From Nocardiopsis mwathae (GTDB lineage: Bacteria; Actinomycetota; Actinomycetes; Streptosporangiales; Streptosporangiaceae): a DNA stretch of 64,000 nucleotides. The notes under the pieces were generated by a model that made no database searches, had not been told where the DNA came from, and worked only from the letters and a program-made list of their open reading frames with translations. Below, one piece after another: positions 46,714 through 55,635 of this stretch (position 1 is its first letter; every line of letters starts with the position of its first letter). The translations under genes were made by a program, and so were the position numbers. The stretch is taken from NCBI RefSeq assembly GCF_014201195.1, contig NZ_JACHDS010000001.1:1178001-1242000 (forward strand), in the 5' to 3' direction.

Positions 46714-47322
46714 TCAGTTATTCCACACGACCACGTCGAACGTGATCGAGTCGGCCGCAGGGTCGCGGCTCGTGAAGGTGATGCGGCCGAACCTGCCCTC
46801 ACTCGTCTTGACGCACATCACCGTGTCGCTCGGTAGGTCGCTCTGCATGATGCTGCTCGAATACCCGGTCCCGAGGCACGATTCGGGGTCGGGAGCCGAG
46901 GGGACGATTTTGTGTTCCACGGAGACGACACCGACGACCCAGCGAAAGTCGTGGTCGAAGGTTCCGGCACCATAGCGCCAGTCGTGGGAGTCCTCCTCGG
47001 AGGCGTCGAGGTCGATGCCGTAGCCGTGAAACACGGTGACCCCTTCCTCGCTGCGCCGGATCGTGCCCGTTTCCGGCGGCGAAGGGGCGGCCGACTCACT
47101 GGGCGAAGGGTCAGCGGAGGGCGACGGCGTCATGCCCGTCGGCGAGGGTGATGTCTCGGCGCCGCCGTTCCCGCCCTGTGCGTTCTCCGGCGCCCCCTGA
47201 ATCCGCGACAGCATGTCGGGAATCGAGACGATTCCCGTGGTGAACACGAATATCGCGATGATCGACGCGAGGACGGAGACGATGATGAAGCCCCGTTTCC
47301 TGGGCCAGTCCCGTATACCCAT
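46714..47322 (-). CDS. Membrane-anchored extracytoplasmic protein of unknown function
   Basis: A 202-residue protein with a short basic N-terminus (MGIRDWPRKRG), one transmembrane helix (FIIVSVLASIIAIFVFTTGIV) and a Ser/Pro/Thr linker (about residues 50-85). A C-terminal domain of about 110 residues follows (GVTVFHGYGIDLDAS, HDFRWVVGVVSVEHKIVPS). Two cysteines (ESCLGTG and VMCVKTS) may form a disulfide. No family recognised. It lies beside the tRNA pair and has the same orientation as the methyltransferase upstream. Confidence 0.7.
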   Translation of the reverse strand: MGIRDWPRKRGFIIVSVLASIIAIFVFTTGIVSIPDMLSRIQGAPENAQGGNGGAETSPSPTGMTPSPSADPSPSESAAPSPPETGTIRRSEEGVTVFHGYGIDLDASEEDSHDWRYGAGTFDHDFRWVVGVVSVEHKIVPSAPDPESCLGTGYSSSIMQSDLPSDTVMCVKTSEGRFGRITFTSRDPAADSITFDVVVWNN

Positions 47323-47658
47323 TGCCTCTCCTCTGCGGGGAGGGGGCCACCGTCCTGAATCGCGCGGTGAGCCGCCCGGACGCGGTTCACCGCCTGTCCG
47401 CTGCCACCCTCGTCGCTGAACAGTGGGTTACAGCTTGGCCGATCCGAGGGGGGTTCGCGGCAGAATGGCCGAATTCGGTCTGACTCTGGCGCAGCCTGTC
47501 GGGGAGGGCACGGAGTGTGTCCAGCACAGGGGCGGTGGATGACGGCGGAGCCCGTCCCGAACACGGCCTCCAGGCGACACGATTAGCCGACTGCCGACTG
47601 CCGACTGCCGACTGCCGCCGCTGCCGACGCCTGATGGGGCCCGTGCCCGGAGACCGGG
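47323..47658. other. Intergenic region with short tandem repeat
   Basis: 336 bases without a gene. It contains four exact copies of GCCGACT at 47586-47613, followed by a decayed GCCG unit, about 45 bases beyond the methyltransferase stop. Confidence 0.5.
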
Positions 47659-48540
47659 TCAGGGCTTCTTGGCCACGCCGCCGAAGATGAGCAGGCGGGT
47701 GGTCGGCGACATCCGGTACGTGCCCGCGACCCGGGCGGCGTCCGGCAGCGGCCGCCAGTCTTGGAGCGGCACCATTCCCGGTTCGACCGGCTTCCAGCCG
47801 CAGAAGTAGGCCAGGATCTCCTCGGGCGTGCGCCACCGCCCCGTGCCCAGCTTCTTCAGGAAGGCCGCCTCCAGGTTCAGGGCGCGGTCGTGTTCCTCGG
47901 GGTGGCTCCGGTGGTCGGGCCGCGCGAAGTGGCTGATGGCCAGGAAGCTGCCCGGCGCGAGGGCGTCGGCGAGTTCCCGGGTGAGGCGCTCCGGGTCGTC
48001 CTCGTCGGCCAGGTGGTGCAGGATTCCGCCGAGGATCAGCCCCACGGGCTGGTTGAAATCGAGCAGGTCGCGGGTTTCGGGCGCTGTGAGGATCTCCTGG
48101 GGCCGCCGCAGGTCGGCGTTGATGACGCCGGTCCTCGCGTCGCCGGCGAGCAGCGCGCGGGCGTGCGCGAGCACGATGGGGTCGTTGTCGACGTACAGGA
48201 CGCGGGCGTCGTCGGTGGCCTCGTGGGCGACCTCGTGCACGTTGGCCTCGGTCGGCAGTCCCGAGCCGACGTCCAGGAACTGCCGGACCCCCCGCTCCAT
48301 GGCGAGGTAGCGGACCGCGCGCTGGATGAATGCGCGGTTGCCCATCGCGAGCTCATTGACGCCGGGAACGATCTCGGCGGCGTAGTTCGCCATCTCCCGG
48401 TCGACCTCGAAATGGTCCTTTCCCCCCAGGTAATAGGAGTAGACCCGGGCGATGTTGGGCTTGTTCATGTCGACCTGTTCGGGCGGGGTGTACGTGGTGC
48501 CCAGGTTTTTCAGGAAACGGGGGGTCTCGTAGCGGGGCAT
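47659..48540 (-). CDS. SAM-dependent methyltransferase, Methyltransf_19 family
   Basis: A 293-residue class I methyltransferase of the family common in actinobacteria (SAV2177-like, DUF574). The N-terminal PNIARVYSYYLGGKDHFEVDRE is the family hallmark. It is followed by motif I QFLDVGSGLPTEANVHEVA, motif II DARVLYVDNDPIVL, the motif around NADLRRP, and GLILGGILHHLADEDDPERLTREL. The substrate is unknown. The ATG start at 48540 follows the in-frame upstream extension, which lacks family similarity. Confidence 0.9.
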   Translation of the reverse strand: MPRYETPRFLKNLGTTYTPPEQVDMNKPNIARVYSYYLGGKDHFEVDREMANYAAEIVPGVNELAMGNRAFIQRAVRYLAMERGVRQFLDVGSGLPTEANVHEVAHEATDDARVLYVDNDPIVLAHARALLAGDARTGVINADLRRPQEILTAPETRDLLDFNQPVGLILGGILHHLADEDDPERLTRELADALAPGSFLAISHFARPDHRSHPEEHDRALNLEAAFLKKLGTGRWRTPEEILAYFCGWKPVEPGMVPLQDWRPLPDAARVAGTYRMSPTTRLLIFGGVAKKP

Positions 48541-48741
48541 GGCCGTCCTCGACGGGGAGGTAGGGGAGTCGGCGTTGACTCTCCGGATTGTATTCCTCAC
48601 CCCCGATTCGGGTCACCGTTTTCGGGTCCTTCGTCCAAGAAAATACGGGACTGAATCCCCTTACCCCATCCTGACGTGCATGATAATAGGCGACTTCGCC
48701 GGAAAAGGGGGATTCGGTCGGAGTCGGGCGGCCCGTGAACC

Positions 48742-48799
48742 GGCCCGGGCCGCTCCGCACCGCCACCCGGCGATCGGCGACGCGGAGCGACCCGGGGCC
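48742..48799 (-). terminator. Stem-loop after pobA
   Basis: Nested arms CGCTCCGC (48751-48758) with GCGGAGCG (48782-48789), and an outer GC pair 48742-48750 with 48791-48799, ten bases beyond the pobA stop. Confidence 0.55.
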
Positions 48800-48808
48800 C
48801 ATGGTGCG

Positions 48809-49984
48809 TCAGATGCGCGGAATGCCGGTGTAGTTCTCGGCGAGGTGGGTGGCCGCGGCCGGCGAGGCCGCGATGTGCTCCAGGTGGGACAGGCGCAGCC
48901 GCTGGTCGAACGCGTCGTCCTCCGGCAGGGTGTGCAGCAGGGTGGTCATCCAGAAGGAGAAGTGCATGGCCCGCCAGATGCGGCGCAGCGCCGTGTCCGA
49001 GTAGGCGTCCAGCAGTTCGGTGGTGCCCCGGCGGTCCTCGGCGACCAGTGCCTCGGCCAGCAGCATGACGTCGTTCATCGCCAGGTTGAGGCCCTTGGCT
49101 CCGGTGGGCGGGACGATGTGCGCGGAGTCCCCGGCCAAGAAGAGCCGCCCGTGCCGCATCGGCTCGGTGACGAAACTGCGCATCGGCGTCACGCTCTTGT
49201 CGGTGATCGGGCCGCGCTTGAGCTCCCAGCCACCGCTCCGCAGCGCGAACCGGGCCGACAGCTCGTCCCAGATCTGCTCGTCGGACCAGTCGGCCGCGTC
49301 CGTCCCGTTGGGGACCTGCAGGTAGAGGCGGCTGACCGACTCCGAGCGCATGCTGTGCAGTGCGAAACCGCGCGGGTGGTGCGCGTAGATCAGCTCGTCG
49401 CACGACGGCGGCACGTCGGCCAGGATGCCCAGCCACCCGAAGGGGTAGACCTTCTCGAAGGTGCGGACCACGTCGGAGGGCAGCGACGCCCGGCCGATGC
49501 CGTGGAAGCCGTCGCAGGCCACCACGTAGTCGCACTCCAGCACCTGCTCCGTGCCGTCGTGCGTGAAGTGGATGCGCGGACGGTCGGTCTCGGCGCCCTC
49601 GATCGCACTCGCCTCGGCTTCGAAGAGCAGCCGACCGTCGTCGGCGATCCGCCGCGCGATGAGGTCGCGCACGATTTCGGTCTGCGGGTAGAGGCGTACG
49701 CTGCGGCCGGTGAGGGCCGTGAAGTCGATGCGGCGGGCCTGCCCGCCGAAGCGCAGCTCGATGCCCTCGTGCCGGAACCCCTCGCGCTCCATGCGCGTGC
49801 CCACACCGGCCGCGATCAGCGCCTCGGCGACGCCGTGCTCGACGATCCCCGCGCGCTGCCGCCGCTCGCAGTAGTCGCGGTCGCGGCGCTCCAGCACCAC
49901 GGACTCGATGCCGGAGCGGTGCAGCAGGTGGGAGAGGTAGAGGCCGGCAGGTCCGGCCCCGATGATGCCGACGCGGGTGCGCAT
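48809..49984 (-). CDS. pobA: 4-hydroxybenzoate 3-monooxygenase
   Basis: FAD enzyme that hydroxylates 4-hydroxybenzoate to protocatechuate with NAD(P)H and O2 (EC 1.14.13.2). The 391-residue protein has the FAD motif VGIIGAGPAGLYLSHLLHRSG at the start. The PobA-type RDYCERRQRAGIVEHGV follows, with the conserved YVVACDGFHGIGRASLP (GD motif variant) and GRLFLAGDSAHIVPPTGAKG. The ATG at 49984 is preceded by GAGGA. It is the last gene of the minus-strand pca cluster, separated from pcaC by 104 bases, and feeds its product into PcaGH. Confidence 0.95.
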   Translation of the reverse strand: MRTRVGIIGAGPAGLYLSHLLHRSGIESVVLERRDRDYCERRQRAGIVEHGVAEALIAAGVGTRMEREGFRHEGIELRFGGQARRIDFTALTGRSVRLYPQTEIVRDLIARRIADDGRLLFEAEASAIEGAETDRPRIHFTHDGTEQVLECDYVVACDGFHGIGRASLPSDVVRTFEKVYPFGWLGILADVPPSCDELIYAHHPRGFALHSMRSESVSRLYLQVPNGTDAADWSDEQIWDELSARFALRSGGWELKRGPITDKSVTPMRSFVTEPMRHGRLFLAGDSAHIVPPTGAKGLNLAMNDVMLLAEALVAEDRRGTTELLDAYSDTALRRIWRAMHFSFWMTTLLHTLPEDDAFDQRLRLSHLEHIAASPAAATHLAENYTGIPRI

Positions 49985-50088
49985 GGGAGTCCTCGGTCTT
50001 TCTGAATTCATCCGGAGGTGGGGTGTATTCGCATCGATCATCCCGGATGATCGACACGGGGAACGGTGGGGGTGGGCGGCCGTCAGCG

Positions 50089-50517
50089 TCAGCCGTCGAC
50101 CTCGGCGAGCACCCGCTGCGCGATCCCGAACGCCTTGTTCGCCGCGGGGACACCGCAGTAGATCGCGGCCTGCAGGAACACCTCGCCGATCTCGTCCGCG
50201 GTCAGCCCGTTGCGCACGGCGGCGCGCACGTGCATCGCCAGCTCGTCCCAGTGCCCCTTGGCGACGAGCGCCGTCAGCACCATGCAGCTGCGCGTCCTGC
50301 GGTCCAGACCCGGCCGCGTCCAGATCTCGCCCCACGCGTAGCGGGTGATCATGTCCTGGAACTGCGCGGTGAACTCCGTCTTCCTCGCCTCGGCACGGTC
50401 GACGTGGTCATCGCCGAGCACGGCGCGGCGCACCGCCATACCGGCGGCGTGCCGCCCGGCATCGTCTTGAGGGGTGGTGTCCCGCAGGACACCGTTCTGT
50501 GCGTCGTCGCTGTTCAT
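50089..50517 (-). CDS. pcaC: 4-carboxymuconolactone decarboxylase
   Basis: Decarboxylates 4-carboxymuconolactone to 3-oxoadipate enol-lactone (EC 4.1.1.44). The 142-residue alpha-helical protein has the family core TRYAWGEIWTRPGLDRRTRS, CMVLTALVAKGHWDELAMH, and NGLTADEIGEVFLQAAIYCGVPAANKAF. The ATG start at 50517 has GGAG upstream, and the in-frame ATG at 50568 would overlap pcaD by 20 bases. In several actinobacteria this enzyme is fused to PcaD as PcaL. Here it is a separate gene 31 bases downstream of pcaD. Confidence 0.95.
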   Translation of the reverse strand: MNSDDAQNGVLRDTTPQDDAGRHAAGMAVRRAVLGDDHVDRAEARKTEFTAQFQDMITRYAWGEIWTRPGLDRRTRSCMVLTALVAKGHWDELAMHVRAAVRNGLTADEIGEVFLQAAIYCGVPAANKAFGIAQRVLAEVDG

Positions 50518-50548
50518 CGGGTCGGTCTCCAGCTCGGTCGCGCATGGC

Positions 50549-51352
50549 TCAGGTGGTCGGTCGGGCATCGGCCGCCGGGTCGGCGCCGACGGGAGCGAAG
50601 TGGCCGAGCAGCAGCCCGTTCACCTCGTCGGCCTGCTCCCAACTGGCCAGGTGGGCGGCGTCGGCCAGCACGCGCAGCCGCGCACCGGTGATCCCGGCGG
50701 CGATGCGCTCGGCGTGCTCCGGAGGCGTCGCGGGGTCGTCGGCGCCGGCCACCACCAGGGTCGGCGCGGTGATCGCGGCCAGGTCGGCGCGCAGGTCCAT
50801 CCGCCCGATGGCCGTGCAGCAGCCCGCGTAGCCCTCGGCCGGGGTCGACGCCACCATGGCACGCATCCGCTCCGCGACACCGGGCTCCCGCCGCGCGAAG
50901 CCGGGGGTGAACCACCGCCCGACCACCGCCTCGGCCACCGCCCCCGCGCCCCGCTCCCGCACGGTCGCCGCCCGCTGCGCCCAGGAGTCCGCCGGGCCGA
51001 GCAGCGCCGATGTGCACAGCACGGCGAGCCGGTCGACCCGCTCGGGCGCGTGCGCGGCGAGCCACAGCCCGGTCATCCCGCCGATCGACAGCCCCGCGAA
51101 GCAGGCCCGGTCCGCCCCGAGGCGGTCCAGCAGCCGCAGCACGTCGCCGCCGAGGTCGGCCATGGAGTAGGGCCCGTCGGGAACCGGCGAGCGGCCGTGC
51201 CCCCGGATGTCGTACCGGACCACTCGGAAACGCTCCGCCAACGCCGCGACCTGCGGCTCCCACATTTCCAGGGTGCTGCCCAGCGACCCCGACAGCACCA
51301 CCACGGGCGCGTCGGCCGGGCCGTCGGCGGTCGCATGCACATCGACACTCAT
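50549..51352 (-). CDS. pcaD: 3-oxoadipate enol-lactonase
   Basis: Alpha/beta hydrolase opening 3-oxoadipate enol-lactone to 3-oxoadipate (EC 3.1.1.24). The 267-residue protein has the oxyanion region VVLSGSLGSTLEMWEPQ, RYDIRGHGRSPVPDGPYSM, the nucleophile elbow FAGLSIGGMTGLWLA, the catalytic aspartate near GADDPATPPEHA and the histidine in DAAHLASWEQ. The ATG at 51352 overlaps the pcaB stop (ATGA) with GGA upstream. The long frame extending further upstream is antisense to pcaB and not part of the gene. Motifs agree with PcaD rather than general esterases. Confidence 0.95.
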   Translation of the reverse strand: MSVDVHATADGPADAPVVVLSGSLGSTLEMWEPQVAALAERFRVVRYDIRGHGRSPVPDGPYSMADLGGDVLRLLDRLGADRACFAGLSIGGMTGLWLAAHAPERVDRLAVLCTSALLGPADSWAQRAATVRERGAGAVAEAVVGRWFTPGFARREPGVAERMRAMVASTPAEGYAGCCTAIGRMDLRADLAAITAPTLVVAGADDPATPPEHAERIAAGITGARLRVLADAAHLASWEQADEVNGLLLGHFAPVGADPAADARPTT

Positions 51353-52743
51353 CGGCGTTCCTCCGTTACCGTTCTCGCTCGGGACCGGTGGGCGGACAGC
51401 GCCCGGTCGACGAAGGCGTCCGCGGCGCCGAGGTACCCCGCCGGATCGAGGAGCGCCGCGAGCTGCGCGGCGGTCCGGCGCCCCGCAAGGCGCTCGGCCA
51501 GTACGTCGACCAGTCGGCGCCCGGAGTCCACGGACTCCGCACACGCCGCCTTCACCAGGTCGTGGGCGGCCAGGCGGCCCAGTTCCGGGGCGAGGTCGGT
51601 GGTGACGCGCTCGGCCAGCGGCAGCCCGCCGGTCAGGCCGAGGTTGGCGCGCATGCGCTCGGGACGCGCCTCCAGCCGCTCCACCGACGCGCGCAGCCAG
51701 GCCACCGCCGACCCGGTGACGCGCAGCAGCTGCGTCAGCGGGACCCATTCCGACTGCCACGCCCCGGCCGCGCGCTGGTGCTCCTGTACCTGGGCGGCGA
51801 ACAGCGTCGCGGCGAGCCCCGGCGCCTGCGCGGCACCGGCCCGCGCGGACACCGCGGCCACCGGGTTGCGTTTGTGCGGCAGCGTGGACGAGCCGCCGAC
51901 ACCGGAGCCGCCCGCCTCGACGACTTCGCCGACCTCCGTCTGCGCCAGCAGCACGATGTCACCGGCTGCCTTGCCCACGGCCCCGCACAGCCGCGCCAGG
52001 GCGCCGGCGAGCTCGGCGACGCGACCGCGGTCGGTGTGCCAGGGCAGCGCGGGCTCGGCCAGCCCGAGCTCGTCGGCGAACGCCGCGGCCACGCGCGGCC
52101 CGGCCTCGCCGAGGGACGCCAGTGTCCCGGCGGCCCCGCCGAGCTGGGCGGGGAGCTCCGCCGACGCGCCCAGGCGCGCCGAGGCGCCACCCACCGCCTC
52201 CAGCCAGCCCGCCGCCACCAGCCCGAAGGTGGTCGGCAGCGCCTGCTGGAGCAGGGTGCGGCCGGGCATGAGAGTGGACCGGTGCCGCTCGGTGAGCACG
52301 GCCAGAACCTCGCACAGGGCGTCGGCGTCGGAGCGGATCACCGCGGCGGCGCGCCGACTCACCAGAACGGCCGCGGTGTCCATGATGTCCTGGCTGGTGG
52401 CGCCGTAGTGCACGTGCCGCGCGGCGTCGCCGCCCACGGCCCGGGTCAGCTCCCGTACCAGGGGGACCACCGGGTTGCCCGACGCGGCCGCGGCCCTGCC
52501 GATCGCACCGGCGTCGAAGCGCTCCGGAACGCAGACCGCCGCGATCGCCTCGGCGTCGGCCGCGCCCATCACCCCGCCCCGTGCGCAGGCCCGTGCGAGC
52601 GCGGCCTCGGCGTCGAGCAGCGCCCGCAGCCACGCCTCGTCGCCGACCTGGTCCTCGACGCGGCCGTGCGCGAACATGCCGCCGAACAGCCCGCCGCCCG
52701 GACCACCGGGCGCGTCGTCGGGCGCCTCCGCCACCCCCGTCAC
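51349..52743 (-). CDS. pcaB: 3-carboxy-cis,cis-muconate cycloisomerase
   Basis: Lactonises 3-carboxymuconate to 4-carboxymuconolactone (EC 5.5.1.2). The 464-residue protein belongs to the fumarase/aspartase superfamily, with HYGATSQDIMDTAAVL, LMPGRTLLQQALPTTFGL and the superfamily signature GGSSTLPHKRNPVAAV. The GTG start at 52743 has AGGAG four bases upstream. A TTG at 52785 in frame has no comparable signal. A 196-base gap to pcaG contains copy D of the inverted-repeat family, so expression may be partly separated from pcaHG. Confidence 0.94.
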   Translation of the reverse strand: MTGVAEAPDDAPGGPGGGLFGGMFAHGRVEDQVGDEAWLRALLDAEAALARACARGGVMGAADAEAIAAVCVPERFDAGAIGRAAAASGNPVVPLVRELTRAVGGDAARHVHYGATSQDIMDTAAVLVSRRAAAVIRSDADALCEVLAVLTERHRSTLMPGRTLLQQALPTTFGLVAAGWLEAVGGASARLGASAELPAQLGGAAGTLASLGEAGPRVAAAFADELGLAEPALPWHTDRGRVAELAGALARLCGAVGKAAGDIVLLAQTEVGEVVEAGGSGVGGSSTLPHKRNPVAAVSARAGAAQAPGLAATLFAAQVQEHQRAAGAWQSEWVPLTQLLRVTGSAVAWLRASVERLEARPERMRANLGLTGGLPLAERVTTDLAPELGRLAAHDLVKAACAESVDSGRRLVDVLAERLAGRRTAAQLAALLDPAGYLGAADAFVDRALSAHRSRARTVTEERR

Positions 52744-52817
52744 CTCACTCCTCGCGTTGTGCGTCTGCTGCTTCTCTGTATTCAACGGACCGATTCCACG
52801 ATCCCGCGGTGCCCTGT

Positions 52818-52887
52818 CTCCGTTGATCTCGGAGATATCGGGGTAAAAATCGCCGCTGAGGCCCCACTATCTCCGAGATCAACGGAG
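52818..52887. repeat. Dispersed inverted repeat, copy D (inside the pca cluster)
   Basis: 26-base arms 52818-52843 and 52862-52887, differing at two adjacent positions. The loop TAAAAATCGCCGCTGAGG resembles that of copy C. It separates pcaG from pcaB, which are transcribed in the same direction. Confidence 0.75.
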
Positions 52888-52939
52888 GAGGGGGTGGGTA
52901 AGCGCTTTCCGGGCCGACCCGACCCCACCCATCCTCCAC

Positions 52940-53536
52940 CTAGATGTCGAAGAACACGGTCTCGTCCTCCCCCTGCAGCCGGATGTCGAAGCGGTAGCCG
53001 CCGCTATCAGGGTCCGGTCGGGCGATGAGGGTGGCGCGGGCGGCCGGGTCGTCGATGCCGCCGAGCACCGGGTCGGCCGCGTTGGCCTGTGCCTCGTCGG
53101 GGAAGTAGATGCGGGTCACCGTGCGGTGCAGCATGCCGCGCGCGAACACCGACACGTCGATGTGCGGGGCCTGCGGGCCGTCCGGCCCCGGCACCGGGCC
53201 GGGCTTGAGGGTGAAGATGCCGTACTCCCCGCCGCCGTCGGTCGGGCACCGGCCGAAGCCGCGGAAGCCCGGGCGGGACACCGCCCCGCGTGGGTCGTCC
53301 GGGTGGTCGAAGCGGCCGTCGGGATCGGCCTGCCAGGTCTCGACGAGCCCGTCGGTGATGGGCTGCCCGGCGCCGTCGTACAGCGTCCCGCGGATCCAGA
53401 CCCCCTCCGGAGTCCCCTCCTCGACCGCGAACGGGCCGTCCGGCCAGGGCAGGCCGATGTGCAGGTAGGGGCCGACCGTCTGGGAGGGGGTGGTGCCGAT
53501 GTCGGTGCCGGTGGCGGGTGTGCTCTGCTTCGTCAC
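52940..53536 (-). CDS. pcaG: Protocatechuate 3,4-dioxygenase, alpha subunit
   Basis: Smaller subunit of the intradiol ring-cleaving dioxygenase. The 198-residue chain has PSQTVGPYLHIGLPW, VETWQADPDGRFDHPDD, FRGFGRCPTDGGGEYGIFTLKPG, HIDVSVFARGML and a C-terminal RFDIRLQGEDETVFFDI, typical of PcaG. The GTG start overlaps the pcaH stop as GTGA, and GAGGAGG lies upstream within pcaH. The open frame further upstream is pcaH sequence in another frame. It forms an alpha-beta complex with PcaH, which supplies the iron site. Confidence 0.95.
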   Translation of the reverse strand: MTKQSTPATGTDIGTTPSQTVGPYLHIGLPWPDGPFAVEEGTPEGVWIRGTLYDGAGQPITDGLVETWQADPDGRFDHPDDPRGAVSRPGFRGFGRCPTDGGGEYGIFTLKPGPVPGPDGPQAPHIDVSVFARGMLHRTVTRIYFPDEAQANAADPVLGGIDDPAARATLIARPDPDSGGYRFDIRLQGEDETVFFDI

Positions 53537-54363
53537 TCGTCGTCCTCCTCCGACTCGAAGACGGTGGCCTCGCGGCCGCGCAGGACGATGTCCCACTCGT
53601 AGGCCAGCGCCCACTCCGGCACGGTGTCGGCGTAGTCGAACCGCGCCACCAGCCGCTCGCGCGCCTTCTCGTCCGGGATCGAGTTCCACATCGGGTCCTG
53701 GAAGAACAGCGGGTCGCCCGGGAAGTACATCTGCGTGACCAGGCGCTGGGTGAACGCCTGGCCGAACAGCGAGAAGTGGATGTGCGCGGGGCGCCAGGCG
53801 TTGTCGTGGTTCTTCCACGGGTAGGCGCCCGGCTGGATGGTGACGAAGCGGTAGCGGCCCTCGGCGTCGGTCAGCGTGCGGCCGACCCCGGTGAAGTTCG
53901 GGTCGAGCGGGCAGGGCCAGTTGTCCATCACGTGCCGGTACCGGCCGCCGGCGTTGGCCTGCCAGATCTCGACCAGGGTGTGCGGTACCGGACGGCCGTC
54001 GCTGTCGCGCACCTGCCCGTGCACGACGATCCGCTGGCCCTGAGGCTCGCCGTCGTGCTGGCGGGTCAGGTCGTGGTCGAGCTCGCCGATCCGGTCCTCG
54101 CCCAGGACAGGCCCGGTCACCTCGGTCAGCAGGTGCGGCAGGAGCTTCAGGGCGCGGCCGGGGTGCCGCAGCGCGGTGCTCCGGTAGCCGGGGTAGTCCA
54201 TCGGAGGATGGACGTCGTGGTCGCGGACGTAGCCCGGGACCTCCAGACGGCCTGTCTTCGCCGAGCCCGACGTCGCCGAGTCCGGCTCAGCCCGGCCCGC
54301 GCCGCCCGACTCGGCCGCCGCCTCCGGGCGGTCGCCGGAGGATGCGGCTGCGTGGGATGTCAT
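53533..54363 (-). CDS. pcaH: Protocatechuate 3,4-dioxygenase, beta subunit
   Basis: Iron-bearing subunit that cleaves protocatechuate to 3-carboxy-cis,cis-muconate (EC 1.13.11.3). The 276-residue protein has LVEIWQANAGGRYRHVMDNW, with the first Fe-ligand tyrosine. PGAYPWKNH and AWRPAHIHFSLFG supply the second tyrosine and both histidines, and QMYFPGDPLFFQDPMW follows. The N-terminal 35 residues are a low-complexity extension. It lies 12 bases after pcaF. Confidence 0.96.
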   Translation of the reverse strand: MTSHAAASSGDRPEAAAESGGAGRAEPDSATSGSAKTGRLEVPGYVRDHDVHPPMDYPGYRSTALRHPGRALKLLPHLLTEVTGPVLGEDRIGELDHDLTRQHDGEPQGQRIVVHGQVRDSDGRPVPHTLVEIWQANAGGRYRHVMDNWPCPLDPNFTGVGRTLTDAEGRYRFVTIQPGAYPWKNHDNAWRPAHIHFSLFGQAFTQRLVTQMYFPGDPLFFQDPMWNSIPDEKARERLVARFDYADTVPEWALAYEWDIVLRGREATVFESEEDDE

Positions 54364-54375
54364 CCTCTTCTCTCC

Positions 54376-55554
54376 TTACTCTGCGTGCAGCACGACGGCG
54401 AGCCCCTGCCCGACGCCGATGCAGATCGCGGCGAGCCCCCAGCCGCCGCCCCGCCGGCGCAGCTCGTGGGCGAGTGTGCCCAGGATGCGCGCGCCGGAGG
54501 CACCCAGCGGGTGGCCGATGGCGATCGCGCCGCCGTTGGGGTTGACGATCGCGGGGTCCAGCTCGGGCCAGAGCTTCAGGCAGGCCAGCGCCTGGGCGGC
54601 GAACGCCTCGTTGAGTTCCACGGCCGAAAGGTCGCCCCACCCGATCCCGGCGCGGCGCAGCGCGGTCTCGGCGGCCTCCACCGGGCCGATCCCGAACCGG
54701 TTCGGGTCGACCCCGGCCACGCCCCGGGAGACGATGCGCGCCAGCGGCGTGATGCCGGTGGCCTCGGCCGCGGCCGCGTCCCCGATCAGCAGTGCGGCCG
54801 CGCCGTCGTTCAGGGGTGAGGCGTTGCCCGCGGTGATGGTGCCGTCGGGCCGGAAGGCCGGCTTGAGCCCGGCGAGCTTCTCCTCCGAGGTCTCCCGGAT
54901 GCTCTCGTCGCGGGCGAGCTCCACCCCGGGCACCGGCACCACCTCGGCGTCGAAGACGCCCTTGGCCCAGGCCTCCGCCGCCGCGGTGTGGCTGCGCAGC
55001 GCGAACGCGTCCTGTTCCGCGCGGCCGATGCCGTGCTCCGCGGCGACCTGCTCGGTGCACTCGCCGAGCGAGGCCGTCCACTCCCCGGGCATGCGCGGGT
55101 TGACCATCCGCCAGCCCAGGGTGGTCGAGTGCAGCGTCTCGTGACCTGCCGGGAAGCCCTTGGCGGGTTTGGGCAGCACCCACGGGGCACGGCTCATCGA
55201 CTCCACGCCACCGGCGATGACCAGCGACGCGTCGCCGACGGCCACCGCGCGGTTGGCGGCGATGACGGCCTCCAGCCCGGACCCGCACAGCCGGTTCAGG
55301 GTCGCGCCCGGTACCGAGGTGGGGAGCCCGGCGAGCAGCGCGGCCATACGCGCCACGTTCCGGTTGTCCTCCCCGGCGCCGTTGGCGTCGCCGAAGTAGA
55401 CGTCCTCGACGGCGGCCGAGTCCAGGGCGGGCGCACGCCGCAGCAGCCCGGTGACGGCGTGGGCGGCCAGGTCGTCGGGTCGGGTCGTGGCGAGGGCACC
55501 GCCGTACCTGCCGAACGGGGTGCGCACCGCGTCGAGGACGAACGCGTCGGTCAT
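54376..55554 (-). CDS. pcaF: 3-oxoadipyl-CoA thiolase
   Basis: Cleaves 3-oxoadipyl-CoA to succinyl-CoA and acetyl-CoA (EC 2.3.1.174). The 392-residue thiolase has the acyl-binding cysteine in TLNRLCGSGLEAVIAANRAV, GGVESMSRAPWVL, NGGAIAIGHPLGASGARI with the catalytic histidine, and the second cysteine in AAICIGVGQGLAVVL. It is called PcaF rather than a generic acetyltransferase because it sits between pcaJ and pcaH in the operon. The ATG at 55554 starts 82 bases after pcaJ. Confidence 0.94.
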   Translation of the reverse strand: MTDAFVLDAVRTPFGRYGGALATTRPDDLAAHAVTGLLRRAPALDSAAVEDVYFGDANGAGEDNRNVARMAALLAGLPTSVPGATLNRLCGSGLEAVIAANRAVAVGDASLVIAGGVESMSRAPWVLPKPAKGFPAGHETLHSTTLGWRMVNPRMPGEWTASLGECTEQVAAEHGIGRAEQDAFALRSHTAAAEAWAKGVFDAEVVPVPGVELARDESIRETSEEKLAGLKPAFRPDGTITAGNASPLNDGAAALLIGDAAAAEATGITPLARIVSRGVAGVDPNRFGIGPVEAAETALRRAGIGWGDLSAVELNEAFAAQALACLKLWPELDPAIVNPNGGAIAIGHPLGASGARILGTLAHELRRRGGGWGLAAICIGVGQGLAVVLHAE

Positions 55555-55635
55555 CAGGTCTCCATCCTCCGCGAGGGGTGAGGTGTGGGCCGGTTCGGGG
55601 CGGGTGGGGCGGGAGTGATCCGCCTCACCCGTTCT

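Noticed and set aside
47586-47613. Four copies of GCCGACT
   Set aside because: Only four 7-bp units in a non-coding gap, more likely slippage than a functional array. It is not a CRISPR because there are no spacers.
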